Shown here one piece after another: positions 9,150-19,663 of a stretch of 64,000 nucleotides of DNA. The position numbers were made by a program, and so were the translations under genes. This DNA comes from Limnephilus marmoratus (taxonomy: Eukaryota; Arthropoda; Insecta; Trichoptera; Limnephilidae). Numbering within the stretch: position 1 is the first letter of the stretch; each line of letters opens with the position of its first letter. The stretch spans positions 4,821,452-4,885,451 of the forward strand of contig OU862933.1 of assembly GCA_917880885.1 (NCBI GenBank), given 5' to 3'. The notes beneath the pieces are model-generated. The model had not been told where the DNA came from. It saw only the letters and a list, made by a program, of their open reading frames with translations, and made no database searches.

Positions 9150-9600
9150 ATCTTATTCTAATAATCTATATCTCAACATTCTCTCACAATGATGTGATAG
9201 CTAAATCGAAAGATTTTACTAATCCTATGGTGTTTCTAAGAAATTCTTCAATAGAATTTATTGTAATTCTCCCGGGAAACGTTCTATCAAAAAAAGTTTA
9301 CTTCTCCGCATTCCCGCCTACAACAAAATTCGTCAACGGGATGAATAGACAGAAGTGAGCTTTCTTAATAGTTCGTTGCGTCTAAATATTTGATTTTGTT
9401 TTATTTTAGTTTATTAGGAAAACCAACAATATACATATTTTATTAAAATAACTATCGAGTACCCGGCATGCGCTGCAATGCCACCAAAAGAAAATGTTTT
9501 GATTCTGTTTATTAAAGTCATTTAGGACACACAATATTTTTTGTTTTTCGGCCTGGCGCGTACACTAATAAATCAGGAGTGACCGATCGTGAGCAGGCCA
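9148..9600. other. Unannotated stretch
   Basis: A short inverted repeat, ACACTAATA ... TATTAGTGT, spans about 9563-9620. No gene was recognised. Confidence 0.3.
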
Positions 9601-10425
9601 CTTACAGCTATTAGTGTGAAAAGCATAGCTTTTTCAAATTTAGCCCCTGTTTTGCCCTACCGTTATTATATGTCTCGTTAGCAATCCTCCCTCTGCCTCT
9701 CTATCACCCCTCACCGGTATGTCCTTTTCCAAGTAACACCCTTCCCGCCCCCGTTCCCCTCCAACATCCCTTTTCTCTCCCGCGTTCCCCTTCTACCTTC
9801 CTCTCCAGTGTCTCCTCATCCTGCGAACCCCCTCCCAATCTACAATCCCATCTTCCCCTCCGCGTTTCCCTTTACACCTTCCCCGCCTTCCACTTTCCTC
9901 ATTCCCCCTAAAAGGACCCCCCTCTCCTTCGTTACCATCCCCCTTCCCGGACTCCTCTACCCCTCCATACTTTCCTCTCTGAATCTAAAATATATGAAAT
10001 ACGTACATTTCTCATAGCTGTCCGTGTGCATGGATTTCTCAAATTTTACCCCTGCGATCCCCTACCGCTATTGTACATCGCTTTCAATCCTATCCTCTGC
10101 TTCTCCCTCATCCGCCACACCTTTGTCACCCATCCCCTGCGGGTCCCTTCTTATACGCCCCCACCTCGCTCCCGCATCCTATTCCCCTTTCGCATTCCCC
10201 TTCCACCTTCCCCGCCTTCCCCCCTCTCGCGTCCACCTTTCCCGTGGCCATACCTACTACATTTCCCACCTCCTGTGTTCCCCTTTTACCTTCCCCTTAA
10301 CCTCATCACCCTCCCCGCAACACCCACCTTCTTCATTTCCCTTTCTCCTCCCGAATATTGCTTCCCCATTCCTCCTTCCCTCCCTGGAGCTAAACTATGT
10401 GAAATACATACATTTTTTCAAATAA
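9601..10425 (+). repeat. Tandem duplication of a 400-bp pyrimidine-rich unit
   Basis: Two diverged units (about 9601-10012 and 10013-10425) share the same opening: a CATAGCT block, TTTCTCAAATTTTACCCCTG-like sequence, then CCCTACCG-TATTRTA. They also share a very C/T-rich middle and a closing TATGTGAAATACATACATTT-type block. The long open frames on the plus strand (69, 133 and 156 codons) are proline/serine-rich products of the pyrimidine bias, not genes. Confidence 0.65.
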
Positions 10426-10690
10426 CTCGCGCGGCATTTATTGTAATTTTTTTATGTAAATTTCATAACGCTAAAATTCACTATTATATTATATAGAAAC
10501 ATTCGCGGGTGTGCGCATAACGACTACTCAAGAAAGTTTCATCGCAGTCGGAGTAATGGTGTAGGAAGTAATTTCATAACGCTAGAGCTCTGCTTTATTA
10601 ATCTTTGCAGGCATGCACACGTCAAATCACCAATTTTTCATCGCAATCGGATGAAGGTTTTTTAGGTAGCGCATAAGGGACAAACAAAGA
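10426..10690 (+). repeat. Diverged tandem duplication of about 110 bp
   Basis: TTTCATAACGCTA occurs at about 10462 and 10571. Each copy is followed by a TTTCATCGCARTCGGA block and ends toward an AGCGCATAA-GG sequence. A run of ACAAACAAAG-type sequence follows. I recall similar blocks as common in insect repeats, but made no search. Confidence 0.4.
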
Positions 10691-13600
10691 AACATTAATT
10701 TATTTCTATATTAAGATTACTTGTTAGTGGTTACCTGAACCAGCGAAGTTTCAGCATAAAATTCATATTATATACACAAAACATGGATGATTAAAGAAAC
10801 CATGAAGTGTGGTTTGGTAGAAGAAAAAAATTTAAAAAAGAAAGAAAAATGAATAAATAAGATTGATTAAAGTGGTAGGTACATTTTTACATCATGGGAT
10901 AAAGTTCAAAGATAAAAATGATTAAAACGAAAAGCAACATAATGAGAATGAGAAAATAACACCGTAGGAGTAGAGGGTTTGTTATTAAAAAAAAATATTC
11001 TGATATACATTTAACAAATTGACTTGAGGACAAAACGGCAATATCTGCGGCTGAAAAGATATTTTTGTATTTTGTGCGCGTCCTTCTGAGAAATTAATTT
11101 TGTGTGTAGGTAATTTAAAAATATGAATTTCTCTTATATGGTCAATGGTCATGACACAAACAAGCAAAACTAATAGTAAAAAAGCACATGCAACAACTGT
11201 TACATTTTAGTTCAGATTGCGGTCGTCCATTTGCAACGCGAAGTTTAATTAATAAATAATAATCCGTGAGAAATAATTAGAATGCAGGCGAATTCTCGAG
11301 TTAATGTTTCATATTGTCTTGATAATTACTGCCTGGGGCATTTTCGTCAAAATTTGTACATCGCGTTTTTAACACGTCCCATGATTTTGATTGGATTTTC
11401 ACAGTTGTAGGTATATTATGGATATAGAATATTGAAAGCTATATATTTTTAACACTCAATTTTATTAATTTACTTTGTTTTGTCAGTTAAATACAACTGT
11501 CGAAGCTGCATATTTTTTATAATTACTTCAACAGGTAGCGTGTTTTTACCGTGTCCCATTTCTACATTCAATGAAACAAAGTCGGATTTATAAATTGATC
11601 TTGGTTTTAATAGTTTTGTGGTGTTTTAAATGGCTTACACAATATATTTATGGAAAAATATACCGGTTTTACGTAAATTGGAACCAACATTGAAAAAAAT
11701 CACATTTAACAGTAGTTCTGGTATATAATCCGTTAATTCCATAACGTGATCATATTTTTACATTTAATGCCATTTTTGGAGATTTTTACACAGGAATGGC
11801 ATATAAAATTATAAATTAATATATTACTTGAATACTGTTTTTAAATTATTTTTTTACACAACTGCTAACCCAAACAACTACAACCTTGAAGATGTTCACT
11901 GAAGAATCAGCATTACTACCCTTGTAGCGATTCGTTCCCCATCCCTACACCTTGTTGCATGCACATCACTATCTGCAACTGACCATGTGACCAGCGAAGA
12001 TTTCTCCTTCGGACGAGTCATGCTGTTACCTTCAACGATATACTTCACGTAACGTAGAATTAGCTTTATTATCTAGCATCATGGTTTATCTATAATTTAA
12101 ATTGTTTTCTTATTCACCTAAAAATAAGATGGCGCTCAACCTTTTACCACATTCTTTTATAAGTAACTTTTAACTACCCACTTCTATTAATATCAGAAAT
12201 TACTTAATCATTGTCCCTTCGGGAGAATGACACGCCCTGTAGATTACATTCAACTTTAGATTATGTTTGATGTTATTTAATAAATTTTATATCTCATGCT
12301 CTGGGTTTTGATTGCAACTAATTTCCTTTACACATCATCACATAGCATCATTTAATAAGTATGCTATATTTATGGAAGATACGAGTAATAATCTCCCTTA
12401 CAAAATAGCGCCCAACGTTTGATAGTACGCGATTCCCTTACACCCTTCATTAGTATTCTGAGCAATTAGGAGTTTATATTATGTTAGTTGTTCCAGAATT
12501 TCTGCACTGAACAAAAAAAAAACTTGTCTTCTGATACCCTAGTATTGGTAAAAACTATGAGTAGCGAAATAGAAAGCATAAAAAACTTGAAAACATGTAT
12601 AATCTTTAGCAAAACACCCTTGTGTGTTTTCCTAAATAAAATAAAAATACATCACCCAATGATCTGCTGGTGCCTAAAACACATCTCCCAGCAGTTACAA
12701 GTAGCCCTGTAAAGCAATCTCTTTTTTGATGTCCAATAAAGTTTTTTGATCGGTCCAACGTTGTACTCGAAAAATCACTGATCGTAAAACAAGTTTAATG
12801 CTTTGCGAATCAATAAGCTGAATTGGATTTTCTGCAGAATACAGATGATCGCCATAAACTTACAAGCCTACAAGTGTTTACAGTTCAAATTCAATCTCTT
12901 TCAGATGTTACATCGCAATAGAATTCTTTTTCTTCGGTTGTTGCGACTCACTGCTGAGGATCATGACCCCCGACTCAAATAATTATATTAATCATAAAGA
13001 TTCTGGGTTTTGTCATATGCAATTAAAAGAAGTTTACCACTTTATTTCCGAGAGTGGATCTCAGGTATGAAAAAATATAAAAGATGAGATTCCGGTTTAT
13101 CTTATTTTTTTTTATAACCGCGCGAATCCTGCGTTGTTGTTACTTTCAAACTGCCGTGAGAGGTACTTTAAAATATTCTATGTTTTCATACAACATGGAA
13201 TATTTTTGATCTCTATATATTGTCTTTGGTATACTTGATAATGAAAGGTGCATATCTATGGAAAAAGGAGTTAATTTTAACCGGAAACAGCTGATCAGAA
13301 ATTCTGCGTGAAAAAAATATTATTAAAAAAAAAATTATCATCTTTATAAAATAGTCTACGAAGTTCACATTTCAATAGCTCTGTTTTATATCCAATATAA
13401 CAAACGTTGGAACTACAAATATATATTTTTAAATTTTCTGAATTGCCTTTTTTATCCGAAAAGCAATCGGAGAGATATAAAATGGCGCCAATATATGGCA
13501 AAAATCGCTCCAGTGAATAATCAATTTTTTGCAGATTTTTCCATCTCCCCCTACTTAAATGAGTAGTTGTTTCATGTTCTAATTAAGTTGAAACAAGGTG

Positions 13601-14289
13601 TTACTTCAATAATTTGGGCGTATTTAGCAGTAAGCGGGGTATGGATACTTTACCAAAATGTTCATTCTGTTTGGAGGTTTATTTTTATCATAGCCTGCTA
13701 GAGCAATTTGCAGTAAATTGATGTTTTGATTTGAATTTTACACATGGCTGGCTGTTTCCAATGGAATTCATTTCTCGGGAATGCTGGGTTTCTGCAGTTT
13801 TAGTTCGAGAGGGGATATCGCATTTCTGCTGATGACTTATAAGCTTCTGAATGCAGAATGGTTTATTATCAATACCAGACGTTCTGGCTAAAATAAGATT
13901 CTACGTCCCGGATAATTTCATGCGACGCCGCCATCACAAAGCCATTGCCCCAGACTCTTCCAGGATGCAGAACTAACTTACCAATGGGGAAGGCTTACAG
14001 GTTAATTAGCCTCGCAGGAAATTTGGATATTTTACACTTCTCCTACGACGAATTTCACCGCGGATATTACTTAACCTATAGTGCGTCCCTATAATAATTC
14101 TCTATTCCAGGTTGTGGGGAGAATAATTCAATCTCAAGAAGTTGTTTAGCGGCCCGTCCTCTCTGCCTACCCTTACGGGAAACGACGTAATGGTTAGGTA
14201 GTTAGTTTATAAGAAATCTAACATATACCTTTCCATGACTAAATAAAACACCTGTAGGAGTAACTATTTTAATTACTTGCGTTTCTGTA
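10691..14289. other. 3.6 kb of anonymous AT-rich DNA
   Basis: No coding region, hairpin or in-window repeat partner was recognised. The open frames at 10985-11167, 12488-12712 and 13295-13501 have low-complexity or featureless products. An undetected non-coding element or regulatory region cannot be excluded. Confidence 0.4.
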
Positions 14290-14870
14290 TTTTTTTTTAT
14301 TTATTTATATCTATATATTACAGTTTACACCATATTATTAACATTTTTACATATTAATATTACATTTCATTATGTTGGGTGTAAGGTAGGTTTGAGAAGG
14401 TGAAACTGGTGGTTGGTAATATTGTATGTTTCGTGAACACCTCACTAGGAGAATCTGTGCTGAGGTGTTTACGTGTTTATGATTAAGTGTGACAAGTACT
14501 AGTATTTATGTGCTGTAGTAGAAAGTTAGTTTTTTTTTCCTTTTTTTACATTTTAATGATGATTGTACATAGATTATTTAGAAGGAAAAAATATATATAA
14601 GGTATATATATAATATATGTATATATGAACAGTTGGTAAATTCTTGAAAGACATGTTTATTTATTTTACACTTTTATAGTTGGTTTATGTTTGGTTAGGG
14701 ATTAAAGTATTTTGAATAAAGTTAATATCTTGATTTTTTATCCAGGCTGTGATATGTTTTTTGTGAATGTTTGTAGATGTGTTTGCAGTTAGTAGTTGTT
14801 TCAGAGTAATGGGCATATAATTAAAAAGTTTGGTTGCATAATACTGAAAATGTCTTTTTTGAAAATTGCA
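14290..14870 (-). pseudogene. LINE 3' fragment, C-terminal coding end plus 3' UTR (copy B)
   Basis: On the minus strand about 55 codons near 14700-14870 are readable and carry the closing signature of CR1-type ORF2: F-Q-Y-Y-A-T-K-L-F-N, then M-P-I-T-L-K and a basic, tryptophan-containing tail. They are followed by a 3' UTR that matches 2704-2935 over most of its length, including GTATGTTTCGTGAACACCTCAC. The element ends at the TTTTTTTTATTTATTTAT run, which reads as an A-rich tail on the minus strand. It is 5'-truncated, and the same 3' end also occurs at 791-897. Confidence 0.65.
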
Positions 14871-15314
14871 TGGTTAGTTAGTTTTTCGTTACAGTATTAT
14901 TTTATTTCCGGACAACAAACATTACTTTTAAATATGTACAGCAGCTTTCTATTCTAACACCCTGTTTGTACCACACACCCTTAAACCCTTTACGTCCTTA
15001 ATTTCGTTCTGTTTCTAATTTTGCTAAATCTCTCTTACGCGATGGACGATGTCATAAAAAGTACAACGGTTAATTTATTTTCCCCATAAAAAGCTCAAAC
15101 CTTGGCCCAATATCCGGCTGAATGCATAAAATTCCCCTCGAGCTCAAATAGTTGTTCATTAACTCTTCGAATGCTTTATATTTTGTAAATGGGTTGTAAA
15201 ATAGTGCTCTTAAACCAGTACAGATCCAATATATTTTTATACCCTTGACTCCATTAATGAAGGAGATGTTCGTTAAAGGTCTTAATTTCGAGTTATTCTT
15301 TGTTAAATTTGAGA
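14871..15314. other. Unannotated stretch
   Basis: AT-rich, no feature recognised. It may contain further decayed LINE sequence next to copy B. Confidence 0.3.
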
Positions 15315-15882
15315 GGGAATAACCAGACCAAACCGGAAATATGTCATTTTTAAATCAAATTTTAAACGTATTGACTCTTTTTCACAAAAAATTATAAATT
15401 GATTACGAAAGACTGTTCTTTTATTTATTAAAGTTAAGTTTTAAATTTTGAGAAAATATGTTTATTTTTAGTACGATAAGGTTTTACCGTAGGTCGTTGG
15501 CAGATTTGTTAAATTTTAAAACATATTTTTTTATTATACAACACACATTTCAAATCATGCAGTGAAATAAATCAATAAATTATCGTGGAAAGTTATGTTT
15601 CAGAATTTTAATTTTAGTTTTAATAAAAATCATTTTAAAAAAGATCTTGTTTTGTTTTGTGGTGAAAATACTTCAGTTTGTCTATTTATTTACGGTCTTA
15701 CAAACTAACATTTTTAAAATTTTTTACATTCTTATTCTGCTTAGACATCATTGAAAAATTATAAATACTTATGATCGAAAAATAACTACAAAAAGTATAT
15801 AATTTTAATAGTTTTATCATCACGCCTTTCTTCATTATTCAATCTAGGTATAAATTAAAGCAAATTTCGAATGATATAAAAT
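15315..15882 (+). repeat. Dispersed repeat C, copy 1 (0.57 kb)
   Basis: It matches 60363-60954 along its whole length with scattered changes. Shared anchors include GTCATTTTTAAATCAAATTTT, CCGTAGGTCGTTGGCAGATT and TTTACGGTCTTACAAACTAA, and finally AGGTATAAATTAAAGCAAAT. It has no reading frame and no clear terminal inverted repeat. Identity, estimated by eye, is about 80-85 percent. Confidence 0.7.
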
Positions 15883-16107
15883 CGACATTGAGTTATTATT
15901 TAAAAAAGCAGGTACGGAGAATAATTAATCTTTCTCATTGGAACCGCCCAGTACAATCGTAAGAACATCTTTCGACGAAATATGAATTTTCGGCCGCTGG
16001 CTGGTTAATTTTGGTTAATTAATTTGTTTAAATATAAGAACGTTTGAAAGTCATGTTACGAAGCAACAAATGCTGAGTACTAAAGTGGAATATGAAAGAA
16101 ACTTTGT

Positions 16108-16345
16108 CTGGTCTAAACTTGGTAGGGTCTGGGGCAACATTGTATAAATCTAGAGTTTGTCAGGATCTGAGGCAACTTTGTCAAAAATTAAAAATTGTGG
16201 TGGTCCGGGGCAATCTTGTCTAAATTCTAAAGTTAGTGAGGGTCGACGGAAGCATTGTCAAAATCTAAAATTTGTCAGGGTCGGAGGGAACATTGTCAAA
16301 ATTAAAGTTTGTCAGGGTTGGCAAACATTGTCAAAACCTAAAGAA
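16108..16345 (+). repeat. Minisatellite, about six 37-41 bp units
   Basis: The repeat is based on GTCAGGGTCGGAGGCAACAT followed by TGTCAAAATCTAAAATTT. Unit length varies between about 37 and 41 bp, so open frames over it (16157-16387, 16272-16526) are by-products. Confidence 0.75.
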
Positions 16346-16397
16346 TATGGCATTAATATGCAAAGCTGGATACCAAATGGCTCGTGAGAGGATAATT

Positions 16398-16555
16398 GAA
16401 ATAGCTCTATCTGTGTTTGGTGATCAGATTTACACATCCAGGTGCTTCCCCACCTTCATCTTCCCTATTTCCTTCCTTCCTCGTAACCTTCAGCCTCTCA
16501 ACATATCCAAATTGGGGGTAACATAGTCTCTGGCTCCGGTTAGCAGGGAACAGTT
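16398..16555 (-). repeat. Dispersed repeat family B, copy 3
   Basis: Read on the plus strand, the order of GTGTTTGGTGATCAGATT, CATCCAGGTGCTTCCCCACC, a CTTCCTTCC tract, CCTTCAGCCTCTCAACATAT and CTCTGGCTCCGG mirrors the copy at 8716-8890. Confidence 0.6.
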
Positions 16556-17164
16556 AAAACTCGTCGGCATTCACAAAAAAACATGTACATTTTCGATATG
16601 AAACAGGCGTAGAGGAGAACGAACAGTGTATCTCTGTATCAATGAATGGTTAAAATAAATCAAAAAAACGTCCGTGAATTTAGTATTATGAATAGTTCTG
16701 ATTAATTCTTCATGACACCCGATTACAGCTTGTATGTACTTTAATAATATGACACAGGTTGTAAGTTCGTAAGTCAATTTAATTTTTTACCTCCATATGT
16801 CATTTGCAGAAATGTCAGTTTTAGTCGCGTGTTCACAATGGCAATATGTTTTATACAGTTACATGGTCCCGTTTATGTATAATGGAAGTACAGGATTAGA
16901 CAAGAGCAAATTTTATATCCAAAAACACGACGGTGGGATTCAATTGTTTATGATTTTGGGGTTACAAGAAATATTAGTTCCTTACATAAGAAATTGGCGT
17001 TTTGCCGTACTGGCAACTTTGATCTCAAATATCTTCTCTTTGATTAGGAATTCCAAATTCAAATTTATGCAGCTATTTACTCATGTATTTGTCTTTCGAA
17101 AATTATAATTCATTTGTTTTTTCCTTAATTGTTTTTTTTTTCTTTGCTTCATTTAGTTTACAAA
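16556..17164. other. Unannotated stretch next to the mariner remnant
   Basis: It contains a 103-codon plus-strand frame (16797-17108) with hydrophobic patches but no recognisable domain. No mariner-type terminal inverted repeat was found next to the transposase. Confidence 0.3.
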
Positions 17165-17841
17165 ATGGAAAACTTGAAATATCGCGTTATTTACGAGTAC
17201 GATTTCCACCGTGGCACCAGTGTTGCAGAAACGGCTTGAAGGATTAATGATGTGTATGGCGACGGTGCCGCAAAAGAAAACACAGTGCGTTTTTGGTTCC
17301 AACGTTTTCATTCTGGAAATTTCGACCTGCAGAACAAGCCCCGTGGACGGCCGGAGACCAAAGTTGATAATGAAGAATTGAAGGCTATTGTGGAAGCGGA
17401 TCCATCACAAACCACGTCCGAGTTAGCTGCTGGCTGCGGTGTTAGTGATAAAACTGTTTTAATCCACTTGAAGCAAATCGGGAAGGTGAAAAAGCTTGAA
17501 AGGTGGGTACCTCACGAATTGAGTAAAGCAAATCAACAAACGCGCGTTAGAACGCTAGACCACACACTGCACAACAGACGGCTATCAAATTAGAGGAGCT
17601 TCAATTGGAATGTCTAAGACATCCACCGTACTCTACGGACCTTGCCCCAACAGATTACCATTTTTTTCGAAATTTGGATAACTTATTGCAAGGGAAAAAA
17701 TTCAACTCTGATGGGGCAGTCCAAACCGCCTTCAAAGATTTTATTGATTCCCGTCCGAATGGGTTTTTTAGTAAAGGGATCGATGAACTATCACCGAGAT
17801 GGCAAAAGTGCATAAATAGCAATGGTACATACTTTGATTAA
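17165..17841 (+). pseudogene. Mariner transposase, internally deleted
   Basis: The first part (17165 to about 17550) is the mariner N-terminal DNA-binding region. It has a helix-turn-helix with a W-F-Q-R-F motif, then a K-P-R-G-R-P linker, a second helix-turn-helix and the W-V-P-H-E-L motif. An in-frame TGA lies at 17237-17239. After 17550 the frame shifts and the protein resumes at N-A-R-P-H-T-A, then Y-S-T-D-L-A-P-T-D-Y-H-F-F and the normal C-terminus, ending at a TAA. About 120-130 residues are missing, including the first catalytic aspartate. The break falls exactly at the second aspartate, and the third is retained. It is a dead copy, and no terminal repeats were found. Confidence 0.85.
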
Positions 17842-19272
17842 ATAAATATATTATTAAAAAAATCGACTTTATGTTCCTCCCACCCAATTTCATATGTAAG
17901 CACCAATATTTTAATTTATTTCCACGATATGATTATACCTTTTCGTACTGGGTACAAATCGCTAATGAATCGTTGCTTTTCAACCAATGACAATGTGCGC
18001 TCATATTAAAATTAATTTTAGATGGAAACCTTTAAATAACTTTTACACCACCGCTAAAAATAAATAATTGGTTGTGTGGGTGTTTCGTGCATGCAAAACG
18101 CAATATACCAAACCTACCATTTCAAATATAAACCCATTGAAAGAATTTTTCAGCTTTGTGGTCATTTTAGCTGTTGCTAATATTAGCCGTTCACCTAATT
18201 TTAACAGTAAAGCTATTTTTAGCGTCAACATAATATATTCAGATGTACCTAAAGCTTTTTTTCAGCTCTTAGCAGGTTGATTGTATGCCACTCTGACAAG
18301 GGTAAAGATTGGGGAATGCCAATTTCTTTCGGCATTTAATCTATTCTTATTTAAATAAATGAGAAAATGTTATTCAAAAACAATAGCGGACATTTAGGAA
18401 GACCCTAAAATAGATTTGAGTGCACCTAAAATTCTCTTTTGACAGTATAACAACAATGTGTCGGAAGGCTGACTTTTTACAATGTGTTATTCAATTAAAA
18501 GCGGTCAAATTTAAGAATAAAAACTTTTCAAATTTTCCATACGAAATCAGATGTACCGAAATGGACATACTTGAGATTTACTGCGTTTAGTATCGTACAA
18601 GTTTGTCCATCAGACAAGCCGCTCTGGGCTCTTTTTTGTGAAAAAACAAAAAATAAATCCGATGGAGTTTATGGATCTTTTGGATCCTAACTGTAAATAC
18701 GCATAAATCACTTAGGACTTGAAAAAATATAATTTTTGTTTAATAAATAAAATCAAAACATTTGGCTACACGAAAACACTAGATGTCGATATAAAATAAA
18801 GCGAGATAGGGAACGCAGAAACACATAAGTGTAGGAAGGACAATTACAGTGACAGTACGTCTATCTACTTCGCTGCTTGCTGTCGATAATGCAGCTATTT
18901 CATCCGCACGCTCACATTTTTTGAATTGCAAATTTCGTTTCGTCTTTCGCTTGATACCAAAATCAAGAAATGCGCCCGGCGTTGTATTGCTATTTCATTC
19001 ACACACATTTTCCATGAATGTCATCCTTTTCTTATTCGTTTTGTTATAGCTTTGAAAGACAAAAGAAGAACATGCTATATTTTTGCTTACAATACCTACA
19101 ACCTGCAACCTACAACCTGCCTATTTGTATTTATTGAGTATATGACTGTGTCTATGAACCTCAAAACAGTATCCTTATGACATCACACCCAATAGTTGTC
19201 GTGCGTATACTTACTTTTTTCTTTGAAAAATTGAAAAGTTAGGTGGACGCACTGATTTCCAACTGTAGTTCC
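17842..19272. other. Unannotated stretch
   Basis: No gene or repeat was recognised in 1.4 kb. The frames at 18043-18231, 18068-18280 and 18849-19180 have no domain features. Confidence 0.4.
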
Positions 19273-19430
19273 TATAATGTTTGAGGTTTCGTAATTAAAT
19301 ACAAGAACTGATTCATTTGTAAGACGTTTATTGACACTGTTGACAAGTTCGAGGTTATACATCAAGTGACGCGACAGACCTGCCAACTATCAGCATTTGA
19401 CAGCTGGTTATTATTATTACCAACATAACA
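19273..19430 (-). repeat. Gypsy-1 3' LTR
   Basis: It is nearly identical to 23597-23754. On the minus strand it starts TGTTATGTTGG and ends CATTATA. Seen differences between the copies are GTAAGACG against GTTAGACG and GACACTG against GACATTG. Confidence 0.9.
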
Positions 19431-19450
19431 TCCTTTCCTCCTTCCATTTT
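19431..19450 (-). other. Gypsy-1 polypurine tract
   Basis: On the minus strand AATGGAAGGAGGAAAGGA lies immediately before the 3' LTR start TGTTATG. This is the standard position for the plus-strand DNA primer. Confidence 0.75.
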
Positions 19451-19663
19451 TTTTTTATTTTTATATCAAACCAAATAACAATGACAAAGAAACTTAAGAG
19501 TAATCACTATGACTAAATCGTACAGGGGGTTTCACAACTCTGCCAGACCTAGTTATAATATCATTATTTCCACTAGTGCTGGGTAAAGGTTCAATAACAA
19601 TTTCATTTTCAATGACTTGTAAAGTCTTGCCATTTATCGGGATTCTCATAACTTGATTTTGAC

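Noticed and set aside
9808..10496. Proline/serine-rich frames of up to 156 codons
   Set aside because: These are direct products of the C/T-rich strand with no conserved features.
12488..12712. 74-codon plus-strand frame
   Set aside because: Featureless product within 3.6 kb of anonymous AT-rich DNA.
16797..17108. 103-codon plus-strand frame as a possible gene
   Set aside because: No domain, signal or repeat similarity was seen. It is next to a mariner remnant but not in its frame. The length is compatible with chance.
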